Shown piece after piece: positions 8,561 to 16,884 of a stretch of 45,755 nucleotides of DNA; position 1 is the stretch's first letter; each line of letters starts with the position of its first letter. The notes below the pieces were generated by a model that saw nothing but the letters and a program-made list of their open reading frames with translations, did not search any database and was not told the DNA's origin. The stretch lies in contig WFWT01000036.1 of assembly GCA_015490995.1 (NCBI GenBank), positions 1-45,755 of the forward strand. The letters are read 5' to 3'. Origin of the DNA: Anaerolineae bacterium. Lineage in GTDB: Bacteria; Chloroflexota; Anaerolineae; JAADDB01. Both the position numbers and the translations under genes were made by a program.

Positions 8561-10902
8561 GACGTCGGTGGCGCCGAGTCGTTTACGTGGCTGTGGCCCT
8601 TTTGATCGGCGGCCCATTGGGGGTTCTGGGAACGGCCCTGCTGGTCGCGTGGTGGCTACCTCCACCCGACGTGCAACCACCGGTGCGACCTTCTAACCTC
8701 ATCCTGGACCGTCAAGGACGGCTTTTGTACGAGTGGATCGATCCGAACGGTGCCAAAGCGCGACCGGTTCCGTTGGAGGCCATTGCGCCGGCGTGTGTCC
8801 AGGCTACCTTGGCCGTGGAGGACGCGCGGTTCTTTCAACATCCCGGCGTGGATGTGGTGGCCATTGCGCGCAGTGTGTATCGGTCCTTGCGTTACGGGCA
8901 GCCCCTCACGGGGGCCAGCACGTTGACCCAGCAGCTGGTGCGCATTACGCTGCTCTCGCCGGAGGAGCGGTATGAGCGTTCGGTGATGCGTAAGCTGAAG
9001 GAGGTGTGGCTGGCCTGGCGCCTGGAGCGTCATCTCTCGAAAGAGGCCATTCTCACCCTGTATTTAAACCGCGTGTATTACGGCAACTTTGCCGTAGGCA
9101 TAGAGGCAGCCGCGCACGCGTACTTTGGGCGTTCCGCCCGGGAACTGGACCTCGCCCAGTGTGCGTTGTTGGCGGGATTGCCCCAGGCTCCCACGGTGTG
9201 GAATCCGCTGGTAAACCCCACTGCTGCGCGGACGCGGCAACGTCTGGTCCTGCGTCGCATGCTGGCGGAGGGGTATATCTCCGAGGAGGCATACCAACGT
9301 GCTGTGGCCGAACCGCTGGCCTTTGCCGCTTCACCCTTTCCCATCGCCGCGCCTCACTTTGTCAACGTTGTCCAAGCAACGTTAGAACGCGAGGTGGGGA
9401 TCGATCGGCTGCAGGAAGGGGGATGGGTGATTACCACCACACTGGATTTGGACGTTCAGCAGGAGTTGGAGCGCGTTCTGGTCCGCCATCTCCACCGTTT
9501 GAACCGGGATCCACAAGCGCCGCCGGGACGACGTGTAACGGCCGCGGCGGCGGTGGTACTGGATGTACAGAGCGGTGAAGTGATTGCCCTGGTAGGCAGT
9601 CCTAATTACTTCGACGTGGTCAACGCAGGGGCGGTCAACATGGCCCTGACCCTTCGTCAGCCAGGATCGGCCATCAAACCGTTGGTGTACGCCGCTGCCT
9701 TTGATCCTAAACTTCCTCGGCCATGGGGTCCGGCTACCCTTATTGCGGATGAACGTACCCGGTTTACGGCCGCGGACGGCACCCTTTACGTGCCGGAAAA
9801 CGTTGATCGCCGGTGGCACGGGGTTATCCCCGCACGTGTTGCGTTGGCCGCGTCGCTGAACGTTCCTGCCGTGAAGGCCTTACAACACGCGGGGCTGGAA
9901 CGTTTTCTGGCCTTGGCCGAGGCGCTGGGGGTGACGAGCTTGGCGCGACATTCCAACCCGGATTTGGCCCTCGCGCTGGGGGCCGGGGAAGTGTCCCTGC
10001 TGGAGTTGACACGTGCGTACGCGGCCTTTGCCCGTGGAGGACAGCGAGTGCGCACGCGGTGGGTGAAGGCCGTAAGTTACCAAGGACAGCCCGTGCCGGG
10101 GCCATGGACCCAGAGTCCTTCACCTGAACCGGCGCTCCCCCCTGGTGTGGCCTATCTCATCACCGATGTGCTGAGCGACCGGTATGCCCGTACGTTGACC
10201 TTTGGCCTGAACAGCGCGCTGGATTTTTCACCCCATGCGGCGGTGAAAACGGGCACCACCACAGACTGGCGGGATGCCTGGACCGTCGGTTACACCACCC
10301 GGTGGGCGGTAGGAGTGTGGGTGGGTAACTGGGATAACACGCCCATGAAAGGGGTCACGGGCGCGCTGGCCGCGGCGCCCATATGGCGGGCGATGATGGC
10401 CTTTCTGCATCGACAAGCCCCCCCTTCGCCCTTCCCCAAACCTGCAGGGATACGGGTCGTGCGGGTGTGCGCGACCACCGGCCTACCGCCTACCCCTGAA
10501 TGTCCGCGGGTACGGGAGGACCTGGCTTTGCAGGGTGTGGCCTTCCTCCCGCGTGAACCGGCCGTGATCCAGCGGCGCGTCACCGGCGCAGCCCTGGACT
10601 CTGCAACGCCCGTGCCCACGCCTGCACAGGTGCGCTTGCTTTCTCCCGATCCGGGCGCCGTGTACCGACTGGACCGCCAGGCACCGACGGCGGAGCAGGC
10701 CCTGCCACTGGCCGTGGCCGCGCCGCCCGGCAGTCAGGTGCTCTTTCTGGTAAACGGCACGACCATCGGTCGGCGTAGTGCCCCTCCCTACAGAGTGTGG
10801 TGGCCGATCCGGCCGGGAGAACACCGGATAAGGGTGCGCGTCCGTCTGCCCGAGGGCGAGACGGTAAACCTCTCCGCGAACATTACTGTTTTGGCCCCGT
10901 GA
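8557..10902 (+). CDS. pbpC: Bifunctional penicillin-binding protein of the PbpC (PBP1C) type
   Basis: A 781-residue class A penicillin-binding protein that polymerises and cross-links peptidoglycan outside the membrane. An N-terminal membrane anchor (about 8-35) is followed by a GT51 glycosyltransferase domain with catalytic Glu88 in VEDARFFQHPG and GASTLTQQLVR at 119-129. The transpeptidase domain has S371-A-I-K374, S433-L-N435 and K564-T-G-T. The last 90 residues, from LLSPDPGAVYRL, resemble the BiPBP_C domain typical of PbpC proteins. I chose the ATG at 8557 because GAGGA at 8546-8550 is well spaced and the codon overlaps the helicase stop (ATGA). An in-frame ATG at 8539 would add 6 residues. 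Confidence 0.92.
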   Translation: MRRRWRRVVYVAVALLIGGPLGVLGTALLVAWWLPPPDVQPPVRPSNLILDRQGRLLYEWIDPNGAKARPVPLEAIAPACVQATLAVEDARFFQHPGVDVVAIARSVYRSLRYGQPLTGASTLTQQLVRITLLSPEERYERSVMRKLKEVWLAWRLERHLSKEAILTLYLNRVYYGNFAVGIEAAAHAYFGRSARELDLAQCALLAGLPQAPTVWNPLVNPTAARTRQRLVLRRMLAEGYISEEAYQRAVAEPLAFAASPFPIAAPHFVNVVQATLEREVGIDRLQEGGWVITTTLDLDVQQELERVLVRHLHRLNRDPQAPPGRRVTAAAAVVLDVQSGEVIALVGSPNYFDVVNAGAVNMALTLRQPGSAIKPLVYAAAFDPKLPRPWGPATLIADERTRFTAADGTLYVPENVDRRWHGVIPARVALAASLNVPAVKALQHAGLERFLALAEALGVTSLARHSNPDLALALGAGEVSLLELTRAYAAFARGGQRVRTRWVKAVSYQGQPVPGPWTQSPSPEPALPPGVAYLITDVLSDRYARTLTFGLNSALDFSPHAAVKTGTTTDWRDAWTVGYTTRWAVGVWVGNWDNTPMKGVTGALAAAPIWRAMMAFLHRQAPPSPFPKPAGIRVVRVCATTGLPPTPECPRVREDLALQGVAFLPREPAVIQRRVTGAALDSATPVPTPAQVRLLSPDPGAVYRLDRQAPTAEQALPLAVAAPPGSQVLFLVNGTTIGRRSAPPYRVWWPIRPGEHRIRVRVRLPEGETVNLSANITVLAP

Positions 10903-11098
10903 GCCGGGGAGCAGAACGGACGGGAAGGAACGTGTACTCAAAGCGGCCTGTGCCGAAGGTACGGCGCGTCTCCCTTAAAGACCACGTGTTATCTTGCCGA
11001 TGGGCCTTTTTCATCGACCGATTCACTGGGTTAATTGTATGTCGGACGGGTAGAAACCCTGCGGAGGACAACATATCCTGTTGAGAGGAGTCACGGTC

Positions 11099-11671
11099 AT
11101 GCATGAACGAAGGTTTAACCCGGAGCTAGCTCATCGCCTGGTGAGTCCAGAACGTGAAGCACGCTGGAAACCTCGTGCCTTTTTGCAGCGGCTGGGCCTG
11201 CCGTCGGGTGCCACGGTCGCCGACCTGGGGTGTGGGCCGGGGTTCTGGACGGTGCCCTTGGCCGAAGTGGTGGGGACGAGAGGACGGGTTTGGGCGGTGG
11301 ATGTCAGCCCGCAGATGATGCAGTTGTTGCGCGAACGGGGAGTGCCCGGACATGTGTGCCCTGTGTTGGCCGCGCTGCCGGATGTCCCGCTTCCCCCGGA
11401 GAGCGTGGATTGGGTTTGGACAGCGTTCACCTTTCATGAGGTGGAGCCGTTTCCCGCGTTTGCCGCGGCACTGCGTCGCCTAGTGCGCCCCGGCGGGCAG
11501 GTGCTGGTTCTGGAATGGCGGCCCGATGCCGTAAGTCCTCAAGGTCCCCCTCGACACCATCGCCTATGGCCGGCACAGGTCCAGGAGTGGCTTCAAGAGG
11601 CGGGCATACATAACGTCACTCTGGCCTGGCAGGATGAGGACACCTACTTGGTGGTAGGTCGAAGGGCCTGA
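11099..11671 (+). CDS. Class I SAM-dependent methyltransferase
   Basis: A 190-residue methyltransferase of the UbiE/Methyltransf_11 group. Motif I VADLGCGPGFW (about 40-50) binds S-adenosylmethionine, and an acidic VDVS at the end of strand 2 follows. The small molecule or protein substrate is not evident. The start at 11099 has GAGAGGAG (11083-11090) 8 bases upstream; an upstream TTG at 11081 is unlikely. It stands about 200 bases after pbpC, in a gap with no clear promoter or terminator, and is followed after 35 bases by a promoter for the thioesterase gene, so it may be a one-gene unit. Confidence 0.85.
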   Translation: MHERRFNPELAHRLVSPEREARWKPRAFLQRLGLPSGATVADLGCGPGFWTVPLAEVVGTRGRVWAVDVSPQMMQLLRERGVPGHVCPVLAALPDVPLPPESVDWVWTAFTFHEVEPFPAFAAALRRLVRPGGQVLVLEWRPDAVSPQGPPRHHRLWPAQVQEWLQEAGIHNVTLAWQDEDTYLVVGRRA

Positions 11672-11705
11672 ATGACGTGCGGGAGACGCGACTTATGTGC
11701 CGGCC

Positions 11706-11734
11706 TTGACAAGAGGCTCAGCATACCCTATGTG
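11706..11734 (+). promoter_or_regulatory. Candidate promoter of the thioesterase gene
   Basis: A perfect -35 TTGACA (11706-11711) is followed after 17 bases by TATGTG (11729-11734), which matches the -10 consensus only in part. It lies in the short gap between the methyltransferase and thioesterase genes. Confidence 0.5.
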
Positions 11735-11750
11735 ACGTGGAGGGGGAACC

Positions 11751-12245
11751 ATGGCGGAACCGAGGTTCACCGTGGCCATACAAGATCGATATCCCGACCA
11801 CTTGGCGCATTGTTACGGTTGTGGGCGGCTGAACCCGCACGGCTATCGCCTGCGCACCTTCTGGCTGAACGACGAGGAGACGGTGGCCTTTTTCACACCG
11901 CAGCCGTATCACACCGCGATTCCTGGCTATGTGTACGGCGGCCTGATCGCTTCCCTGATCGACTGTCATGGTACAGGGACGGCAGCAGCGGTGGCTGCTC
12001 GAACCCGCGGCCAGGAGGATCACCCCCCGCGCTTCCTTACCGCGGCCCTGCGCGTGGATTACCTGAAGCCCACTCCTCTGGGCCCCACGCTGGAGTTGCG
12101 GGGCCGGGCCAAGGAGAGCAAGGGACGGAAGATCGTGGTAGAGGTACGGCTGTACGCGAACGGAGAGCTCACCGCACGGGGGGAGGTGGTGTGTGTGGAG
12201 GTCCCTGAACGTTACCTGACGGCGCTCTTGCAGGAAAGGGAGTGA
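11751..12245 (+). CDS. PaaI-family hotdog-fold thioesterase
   Basis: A 164-residue hotdog-fold protein of the PaaI/YbgC-like acyl-CoA thioesterase group, which hydrolyses acyl- or aryl-CoA esters. The central helix with PGYVYGGLIASLIDCHG (about residues 62-78) is the characteristic hotdog motif in which Gly-Gly and Asp line the active site. The N-terminal HCYGCG pair of cysteines is common in this subgroup. AGGGGG at 11741-11746 lies 4 bases before the ATG. The gene converges on speB with only 31 bases between the stops. The physiological substrate cannot be told from the sequence. Confidence 0.85.
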   Translation: MAEPRFTVAIQDRYPDHLAHCYGCGRLNPHGYRLRTFWLNDEETVAFFTPQPYHTAIPGYVYGGLIASLIDCHGTGTAAAVAARTRGQEDHPPRFLTAALRVDYLKPTPLGPTLELRGRAKESKGRKIVVEVRLYANGELTARGEVVCVEVPERYLTALLQERE

Positions 12246-12276
12246 GGGGCCCCCGAACTGTTCACGCGTGTGCGGC

Positions 12277-13149
12277 CTAGGGGAAGCTTGTAAACGCCAG
12301 GATCATCTCGCGGGCCAAGAACGCGGCCAAGATCCCCGTCGTGCCGCTTGGGTCGTGGGGAGGACTGTATTCGACCAGGTCGGCAGAGACTACCCGCACC
12401 CGTCGCAACGCCCGGAAGATCCGCAAAAGGTCTTGTACCTGCCAGCCGCACGGTTCAGGATTGCCGGTGCCCGGGGCCAGGCTGGGGTCAAGGACATCGA
12501 TGTCCAGGGAGAGGTGCACCCGGGTGTGCGGGGGGAGGGTCTGTAACCGTTCGAGCAGGGCGTCAGGCGTAGGAGCCAGGATGTTGAGGCGGTGTGCGAG
12601 GGCGAACTCTTCGCGTAGCCCAGAGCGGGCGCCCGCGATGAGGAGGCGTTCGGGGCCAAGCCATTCCAGGGCACGACGGGCCCAGGCAGCGTGGGAGTAC
12701 GGGCTGCCCTGGTAGGTGGGCCGCAGGTCGGTGTGGGCGTCCAGCACGATGAGCCTGAAGTGGGGATCATCAATCTCTTCCGGGGTGAGGAAGGCTAAGG
12801 TGACGGTGTGTTCCCCGCCTAGGAAAAGGGTGAAGGGGGTACGGGCCTTCACTTCGGCCAGGAAGGCCCGTACCGTCTGCAGGTGATCGGGGAAAAGGGC
12901 CAGTGGCTCTTCGATAACGACGTCACCTCGATCTATCAGGTGGATGTCTTGCTCCAGGTCTCGTTCCTGGTAGGGGCTGTATGTTTCGATGCTTTCTGCG
13001 TAGTGCCGAATGGCCTGGGGAGCGAAGTGTGTGCCTCCTCGGAAGGAGGCCGTCGTCTCATGAGGGAAACCGACCACTTGGGCGTCACCTGTCTCGCCCG
13101 GACGAGCTCCTAGGAAGGGTTGCACAGGTATTAGGCGGACAGAGGTCAT
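12277..13149 (-). CDS. speB: Agmatinase-family ureohydrolase (agmatine or N1-aminopropylagmatine)
   Basis: A 290-residue arginase/agmatinase-family enzyme that releases urea from a guanidino compound using two manganese ions. All metal ligands are present: H114 in GGEHT, D137-A-H139-T-D141 and D216-I-D218. The gene starts 2 bases after the decarboxylase/aminopropyltransferase fusion ends, so they share one mRNA. In Thermus the homologous enzyme prefers N1-aminopropylagmatine and yields spermidine directly; here that reading is favoured because the preceding protein could make that compound from arginine. Classical agmatinase activity (agmatine to putrescine) remains possible. The hydrolase family is certain, the substrate is inferred. 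Confidence 0.92.
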   Translation of the reverse strand: MTSVRLIPVQPFLGARPGETGDAQVVGFPHETTASFRGGTHFAPQAIRHYAESIETYSPYQERDLEQDIHLIDRGDVVIEEPLALFPDHLQTVRAFLAEVKARTPFTLFLGGEHTVTLAFLTPEEIDDPHFRLIVLDAHTDLRPTYQGSPYSHAAWARRALEWLGPERLLIAGARSGLREEFALAHRLNILAPTPDALLERLQTLPPHTRVHLSLDIDVLDPSLAPGTGNPEPCGWQVQDLLRIFRALRRVRVVSADLVEYSPPHDPSGTTGILAAFLAREMILAFTSFP

Positions 13150-13151
13150 GG

Positions 13152-14483
13152 TTAGGGCGCCTCCTGAGCGATCAGTCGTTGAACGAAGGGGGGCAGGACA
13201 AAGGCAGCTTGGTGGATGGCGGGCGTGTAGTATTGGGTTTCTATGCCTAGGGCCCGGAAGCGTTCCTCCAGTTGAGCGGGAGACACCGCTGTGGGATCAA
13301 CTCCCCGTGCGCCCAACATAAAGGACCACAGGCCGCCCGGATAGGTGGGCACGTGTGTCAGGTAGAGGTGCAGATGGGAGAAGTGGGGCCGCATGGCCTG
13401 CCAGTTGCGGGTGATCACGTCCGGTTGTAACCAGGGCGATCCGCTCTGGGCGGAGACCACCCCCACGGAGGAGAGATGTCGGGTGACCAGCGCGTAGAAG
13501 TCTGAGGTGAAAAGGCGCATGGCCGGCCCTACCGGATCGGTAGTGTCCATAAGGATAACGTCGAACGGTTCGTGGGCCTGTTCCAGATAGGTGTACGCGT
13601 CCTCGTACACCAGCTGGGTGCGGGGCTCGTCGAACGCATTGCCACAGATGGAAGCCAGGTACTCGCGGGCAGCCCGTACGACATCTCGGTCGATTTCCAC
13701 CATCACCACTTGGTCAACCGGGTAATGTAACACCGTGCGGAGGGCGCCGCCATCCCCACCCCCGACAATCAGGACCCGCCGTGGGGCCGGGTGGATCAGC
13801 ATCGGCACGTGGACCAGCATTTCGTGATAAGCCCATTGATCTGCTTCGCTCGTTTGGACGGTGCCCTCCAGCCAGAGCATACGACCGAACTGGAAAGTGT
13901 CCACAATGTCGATGTGCTGGTAAGGAGATCGCATGGAGAAGATGGACTCCCGTACCCGCACGCTGAAGCGGACATCCGGGGTCCACGCTTCGGTTTCCCA
14001 TTGCTCAGGCAGTTCCTCCAGTTCGTCCCCCCAAAGCACAGCAGCGGCCACCGCGCATCCATGTTGTTCTACCGTGTGTTCCGCGGAGATCACGTAGTAT
14101 TCGTGCAAAGGAATGTCACGGGCGCTAAAGGCGGCCTCCACCCGCATTCGAACCTGTGCCTCGATTTCCTCCCGGGTGCCCACGCCATGGCTTTCCATAA
14201 TGACCCCACGGCCGTCCGGGCTTAGGCCCAACGCCACGGCCGCGGCGATCGTTTGCCCCGGTACGTTGCTGTACGCCTGGGCGTAGACCGTAGGGACCAG
14301 GCTGCCTACGGGGAACTCGCGCAACGGGACTAACCGGGCCCCTTGGGGCACGATGGAGGAAACTTTTATCAGGTTAAGGTCAGCGATGCCGGCGTCCATC
14401 AGCGCGTTGTCGAACGCGGTCAGGCTGTCAGGACCTTCGGCGTGGCCGGCGGTCAGGGATACGTATTTGGGCAGGGTGATCAT
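13152..14483 (-). CDS. Fusion of pyruvoyl-dependent arginine decarboxylase and spermidine synthase-type aminopropyltransferase
   Basis: A 443-residue fusion. Residues 1-152 match pyruvoyl-dependent arginine decarboxylases of archaea: N-terminal LPKYVSLTAGHAEG, LTAFDNALMDAGI, and the self-cleavage site V41-S42-S43-I44-V-P, where Ser43 would become the pyruvoyl group; Glu97 sits in the conserved IME motif, and AEHTVEQHGCAVAAA closes the domain. Residues about 165-443 are an aminopropyltransferase: SAM-type glycine loop GGGDGG (241-246), MVEID, and the catalytic D313-T-T-D316 motif. Self-processing would leave a 42-residue beta chain and an alpha chain attached to the transferase. Agmatine made by the first domain could feed the second. 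The start has AAGGAGG 5 bases upstream. No AdoMet decarboxylase is in the window. Confidence 0.92.
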   Translation of the reverse strand: MITLPKYVSLTAGHAEGPDSLTAFDNALMDAGIADLNLIKVSSIVPQGARLVPLREFPVGSLVPTVYAQAYSNVPGQTIAAAVALGLSPDGRGVIMESHGVGTREEIEAQVRMRVEAAFSARDIPLHEYYVISAEHTVEQHGCAVAAAVLWGDELEELPEQWETEAWTPDVRFSVRVRESIFSMRSPYQHIDIVDTFQFGRMLWLEGTVQTSEADQWAYHEMLVHVPMLIHPAPRRVLIVGGGDGGALRTVLHYPVDQVVMVEIDRDVVRAAREYLASICGNAFDEPRTQLVYEDAYTYLEQAHEPFDVILMDTTDPVGPAMRLFTSDFYALVTRHLSSVGVVSAQSGSPWLQPDVITRNWQAMRPHFSHLHLYLTHVPTYPGGLWSFMLGARGVDPTAVSPAQLEERFRALGIETQYYTPAIHQAAFVLPPFVQRLIAQEAP

Positions 14484-14676
14484 GTGCGCCTCCTTACATG
14501 TGCTGTTCAGTTATCAGGATGTTTGCGAAAGATGGCGCCGCGTGACAGAACGGCACAGGTCGCGTGTTGTGCACCGGTGGCAGGTGTACAGCGCGTACTT
14601 CCGATGGGTGATACTGCAAAACGGCCAGGACGTCAAATGTCACCGGCCAGGTAGCGATGGGATCCGGAAAGTAGGT

Positions 14677-14712
14677 CCCCTGCGGATGGCTGTAGAAGGC
14701 CATCCGCAGGGG
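14677..14712 (-). terminator. Strong hairpin after glmS
   Basis: A perfect 13-bp stem (14677-14689 with 14700-14712) around a 10-base loop begins 14 bases after the glmS stop. It lacks a clean U-tract on the minus strand, but its stability and position make it the likely end of the glmS transcript and insulate the polyamine genes downstream. Confidence 0.6.
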
Positions 14713-14725
14713 CGATAGAGGGCAG

Positions 14726-16576
14726 TTACTCCACCGTGACCGACTTGGCGAGGTTCCGGGGTTGGTCTACGTCGTTGCCCAGGCGAACGGCCACGTAATA
14801 GGCAAAGAGCTGACAGGGAATGACCGATAGCACAGGCTGCAGGAGCGGAGGCGCCTTAGGGATGTAAATAACGTCGTCCGCTTTCTGCGCGATGAGCTCA
14901 TCGCCGACGTTGGCAATAGCGATGACGCGGCCGTCTCGAGCTTTCACCTGTTCCACTTGGCTCACCATCTTATCGTACACGTGGTCCTGAGGTACCAGAG
15001 CTACAACCGGCATATCCTCGTCGATAAGCGCGATGGGACCGTGCTTCATTTCGCCGGCCGGGTAGCCTTCGGCGTGGATGTAGGAGATTTCCTTGAGTTT
15101 GAGCGCGCCCTCCAGCGCGATGGGGTAATGGATGCCTCGGCCCAGATAGAGGAAGTTGCGGGCCCGATAATATTTGGTGGCTAACTCACGCGTAATGGAG
15201 TCCACTGCGGCCAGCGTGTCCCCCACCAACTTGGGCAACAGGGCCAACGCACGAGCGTGGGTTAACGCGTCCTGACGGGTTAGGAGACCGCGTTGTTGGG
15301 CAATGTATAAAGCAAGGAGGTACTCGTCCACCACCGAGGCGGTGAACGCTTTGGTGGAGGCCACCCCGATCTCAGGCCCGGCCTGCATGTAAATCACCCC
15401 GTCGCTCACGCGAGCCGCCTGGCTGCCGACCACGTTGACAATGGCCCAGGTGCGCACCTGTTTACGCCGGGCTTCTTCCAGGGCGGCCAAGGTGTCCACG
15501 GTTTCCCCCGATTGACTGATGGCCAACACAACATCCGTCTCGGCCAGGATAGGGTCACGATATCGGAATTCAGAGCCGTAATCCACCTCCACAGGAACGC
15601 GCGCAATGCGCTCAAGGAGATATTTGCCCACAAGCGCGGCATAGTAGGACGTGCCACAGGCTACGGCGTGAATGCGCGTCAGGGCGCGGGCTTCCGCGGG
15701 GGAAAGGTGTAAACCTTCCAGCGTGACTTCGCCGGTGGTGAAGTTGATGCGCCCGCGCAGGGTGTCGGTGATGGCCTGGGGTTGTTCGAAGATCTCTTTT
15801 TGCATGAAGTGTTTGTACTCCCCTTTCGCCGCGGCGAGGGGATCCCAGGGAATCGTGTGTACCGTTGGCTGGAAGGGCACACCGGTGTCCAAGTGAAAAC
15901 ACCGGACGCGCTCGGGTTCCACCACCGCGGCTTGACGGTTTTCCAGAAAGATCATGCGTCGGGTATAAGGGAGGATGGCCGGGATGTCAGACGCGACAAA
16001 GTTCTCCCCCTCACCTAAGCCGATGACGACGCCGCCGGCGTTCCCCAGGCGGGCCGCGATCAGGGTGTCCGGCATGTGACGGGACATCACCACCACCGCG
16101 CTGGCCCCTTCCAGTCGTTGCAGCGCGTGGCGGACCGCGGTGACCAGGTCATTCCCCGCGTGAAGGTAACGGTCAATGAGGTGAGCGATCACTTCGGTGT
16201 CCGTGTCTGACGCGAACCGGATGCCCTCGGCGGCCAGTTCCTCGCGTAACTCAAGGAAGTTCTCCACAATGCCGTTGTGTACGATGACCACATCCCGTTC
16301 CGGGTCGGTGTGGGGATGGGCGTTATACCGGGTAGGTTTACCGTGGGTGGCCCACCGGGTGTGCCCGATACCCGGGGAACCGGTCAAGGGTTCGGCCGCT
16401 ATAAGGCCATCCAGGTTGCTCAGTTTGCCCACTTCGCGCCGAATCTCCACCTGGCCGTTGCGGGTGAGCACGGCCAGGCCTGCCGAGTCATATCCCCGGT
16501 ATTCCAGCCGGTGCAGCCCTTCCAGAATGATGGGGACCGCGTCCCGGGGACCCACATAGCCTACAATACCGCACAT
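14726..16576 (-). CDS. glmS: Glutamine-fructose-6-phosphate aminotransferase GlmS
   Basis: A 616-residue full-length GlmS that makes glucosamine-6-phosphate from fructose-6-phosphate and glutamine, the first step toward UDP-GlcNAc. The N-terminal glutaminase begins MCGIVGYVG with Cys2 as nucleophile and contains GHTRWATHG. Two SIS sugar-isomerase domains follow (SQSGETVDTLAAL in the first), and the C terminus ends in the signature DQPRNLAKSVTVE. AAGGAGG lies 6 bases before the ATG. Its mRNA has a leader of more than 500 bases that contains a glmS self-cleaving ribozyme (16885-17112), so expression should fall when glucosamine-6-phosphate accumulates. Confidence 0.97.
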   Translation of the reverse strand: MCGIVGYVGPRDAVPIILEGLHRLEYRGYDSAGLAVLTRNGQVEIRREVGKLSNLDGLIAAEPLTGSPGIGHTRWATHGKPTRYNAHPHTDPERDVVIVHNGIVENFLELREELAAEGIRFASDTDTEVIAHLIDRYLHAGNDLVTAVRHALQRLEGASAVVVMSRHMPDTLIAARLGNAGGVVIGLGEGENFVASDIPAILPYTRRMIFLENRQAAVVEPERVRCFHLDTGVPFQPTVHTIPWDPLAAAKGEYKHFMQKEIFEQPQAITDTLRGRINFTTGEVTLEGLHLSPAEARALTRIHAVACGTSYYAALVGKYLLERIARVPVEVDYGSEFRYRDPILAETDVVLAISQSGETVDTLAALEEARRKQVRTWAIVNVVGSQAARVSDGVIYMQAGPEIGVASTKAFTASVVDEYLLALYIAQQRGLLTRQDALTHARALALLPKLVGDTLAAVDSITRELATKYYRARNFLYLGRGIHYPIALEGALKLKEISYIHAEGYPAGEMKHGPIALIDEDMPVVALVPQDHVYDKMVSQVEQVKARDGRVIAIANVGDELIAQKADDVIYIPKAPPLLQPVLSVIPCQLFAYYVAVRLGNDVDQPRNLAKSVTVE

Positions 16577-16884
16577 GGATTGCCTCCTTGACCTCCAGGG
16601 TTTGGGTGGTACCGCGCGTGGCCCTCCGCAGGGGGCGCGGGAAGAGATGAGCTAACCGGATTTTGAACGGGAGTGTCGTCGCACCGGACATCCCAGTGTT
16701 GCGCGCGCAACACGATGCCGCGTGTGCTTCCTCCACAGCAACCGACCGGGACGACGACGGGACAGACTGTTATACCCCACGTGACATAGCTTCCCTGTTT
16801 CGAGACGCGGCACAGGGAAGGTGTGCTTGTGCACGTGAGGTATCCTCGGATATTCACAGCAGCCGGAAAGGGCTGCTGGCCACT
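16577..16884 (-). other. Structured glmS leader between ribozyme and start codon
   Basis: About 308 bases with no credible gene. On the minus strand, after the ribozyme, come an 8-bp hairpin (CAGCAGCC with GGCTGCTG, 16857-16878), a 9-bp hairpin (CTTCCCTGT with ACAGGGAAG, 16790-16820) and an 18-base perfect palindrome (16696-16713). Near the coding region a further pairing of CCGCGC with GCGCGG is possible (about 16612-16640). None has a U-tract, so they are not ordinary terminators. They may protect or present the 5'-hydroxyl RNA left by ribozyme cleavage. Confidence 0.5.
16696..16713. repeat. 18-bp perfect palindrome GTGTTGCGCGCGCAACAC
   Basis: The sequence equals its own reverse complement over 18 bases, within the glmS leader. 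It could be a protein operator on DNA or fold into a 7-bp hairpin in the mRNA. No known regulator site was recognised. Confidence 0.6.

Noticed and set aside
16604-16616. GGGTGGTACCGCG on the plus strand, a near-perfect T-box antiterminator core
   Set aside because: No plus-strand gene follows for 1.8 kb, the specifier region would have to lie inside glmS antisense, and no terminator with a U-tract follows. It is probably chance sequence next to the glmS ribosome binding site.
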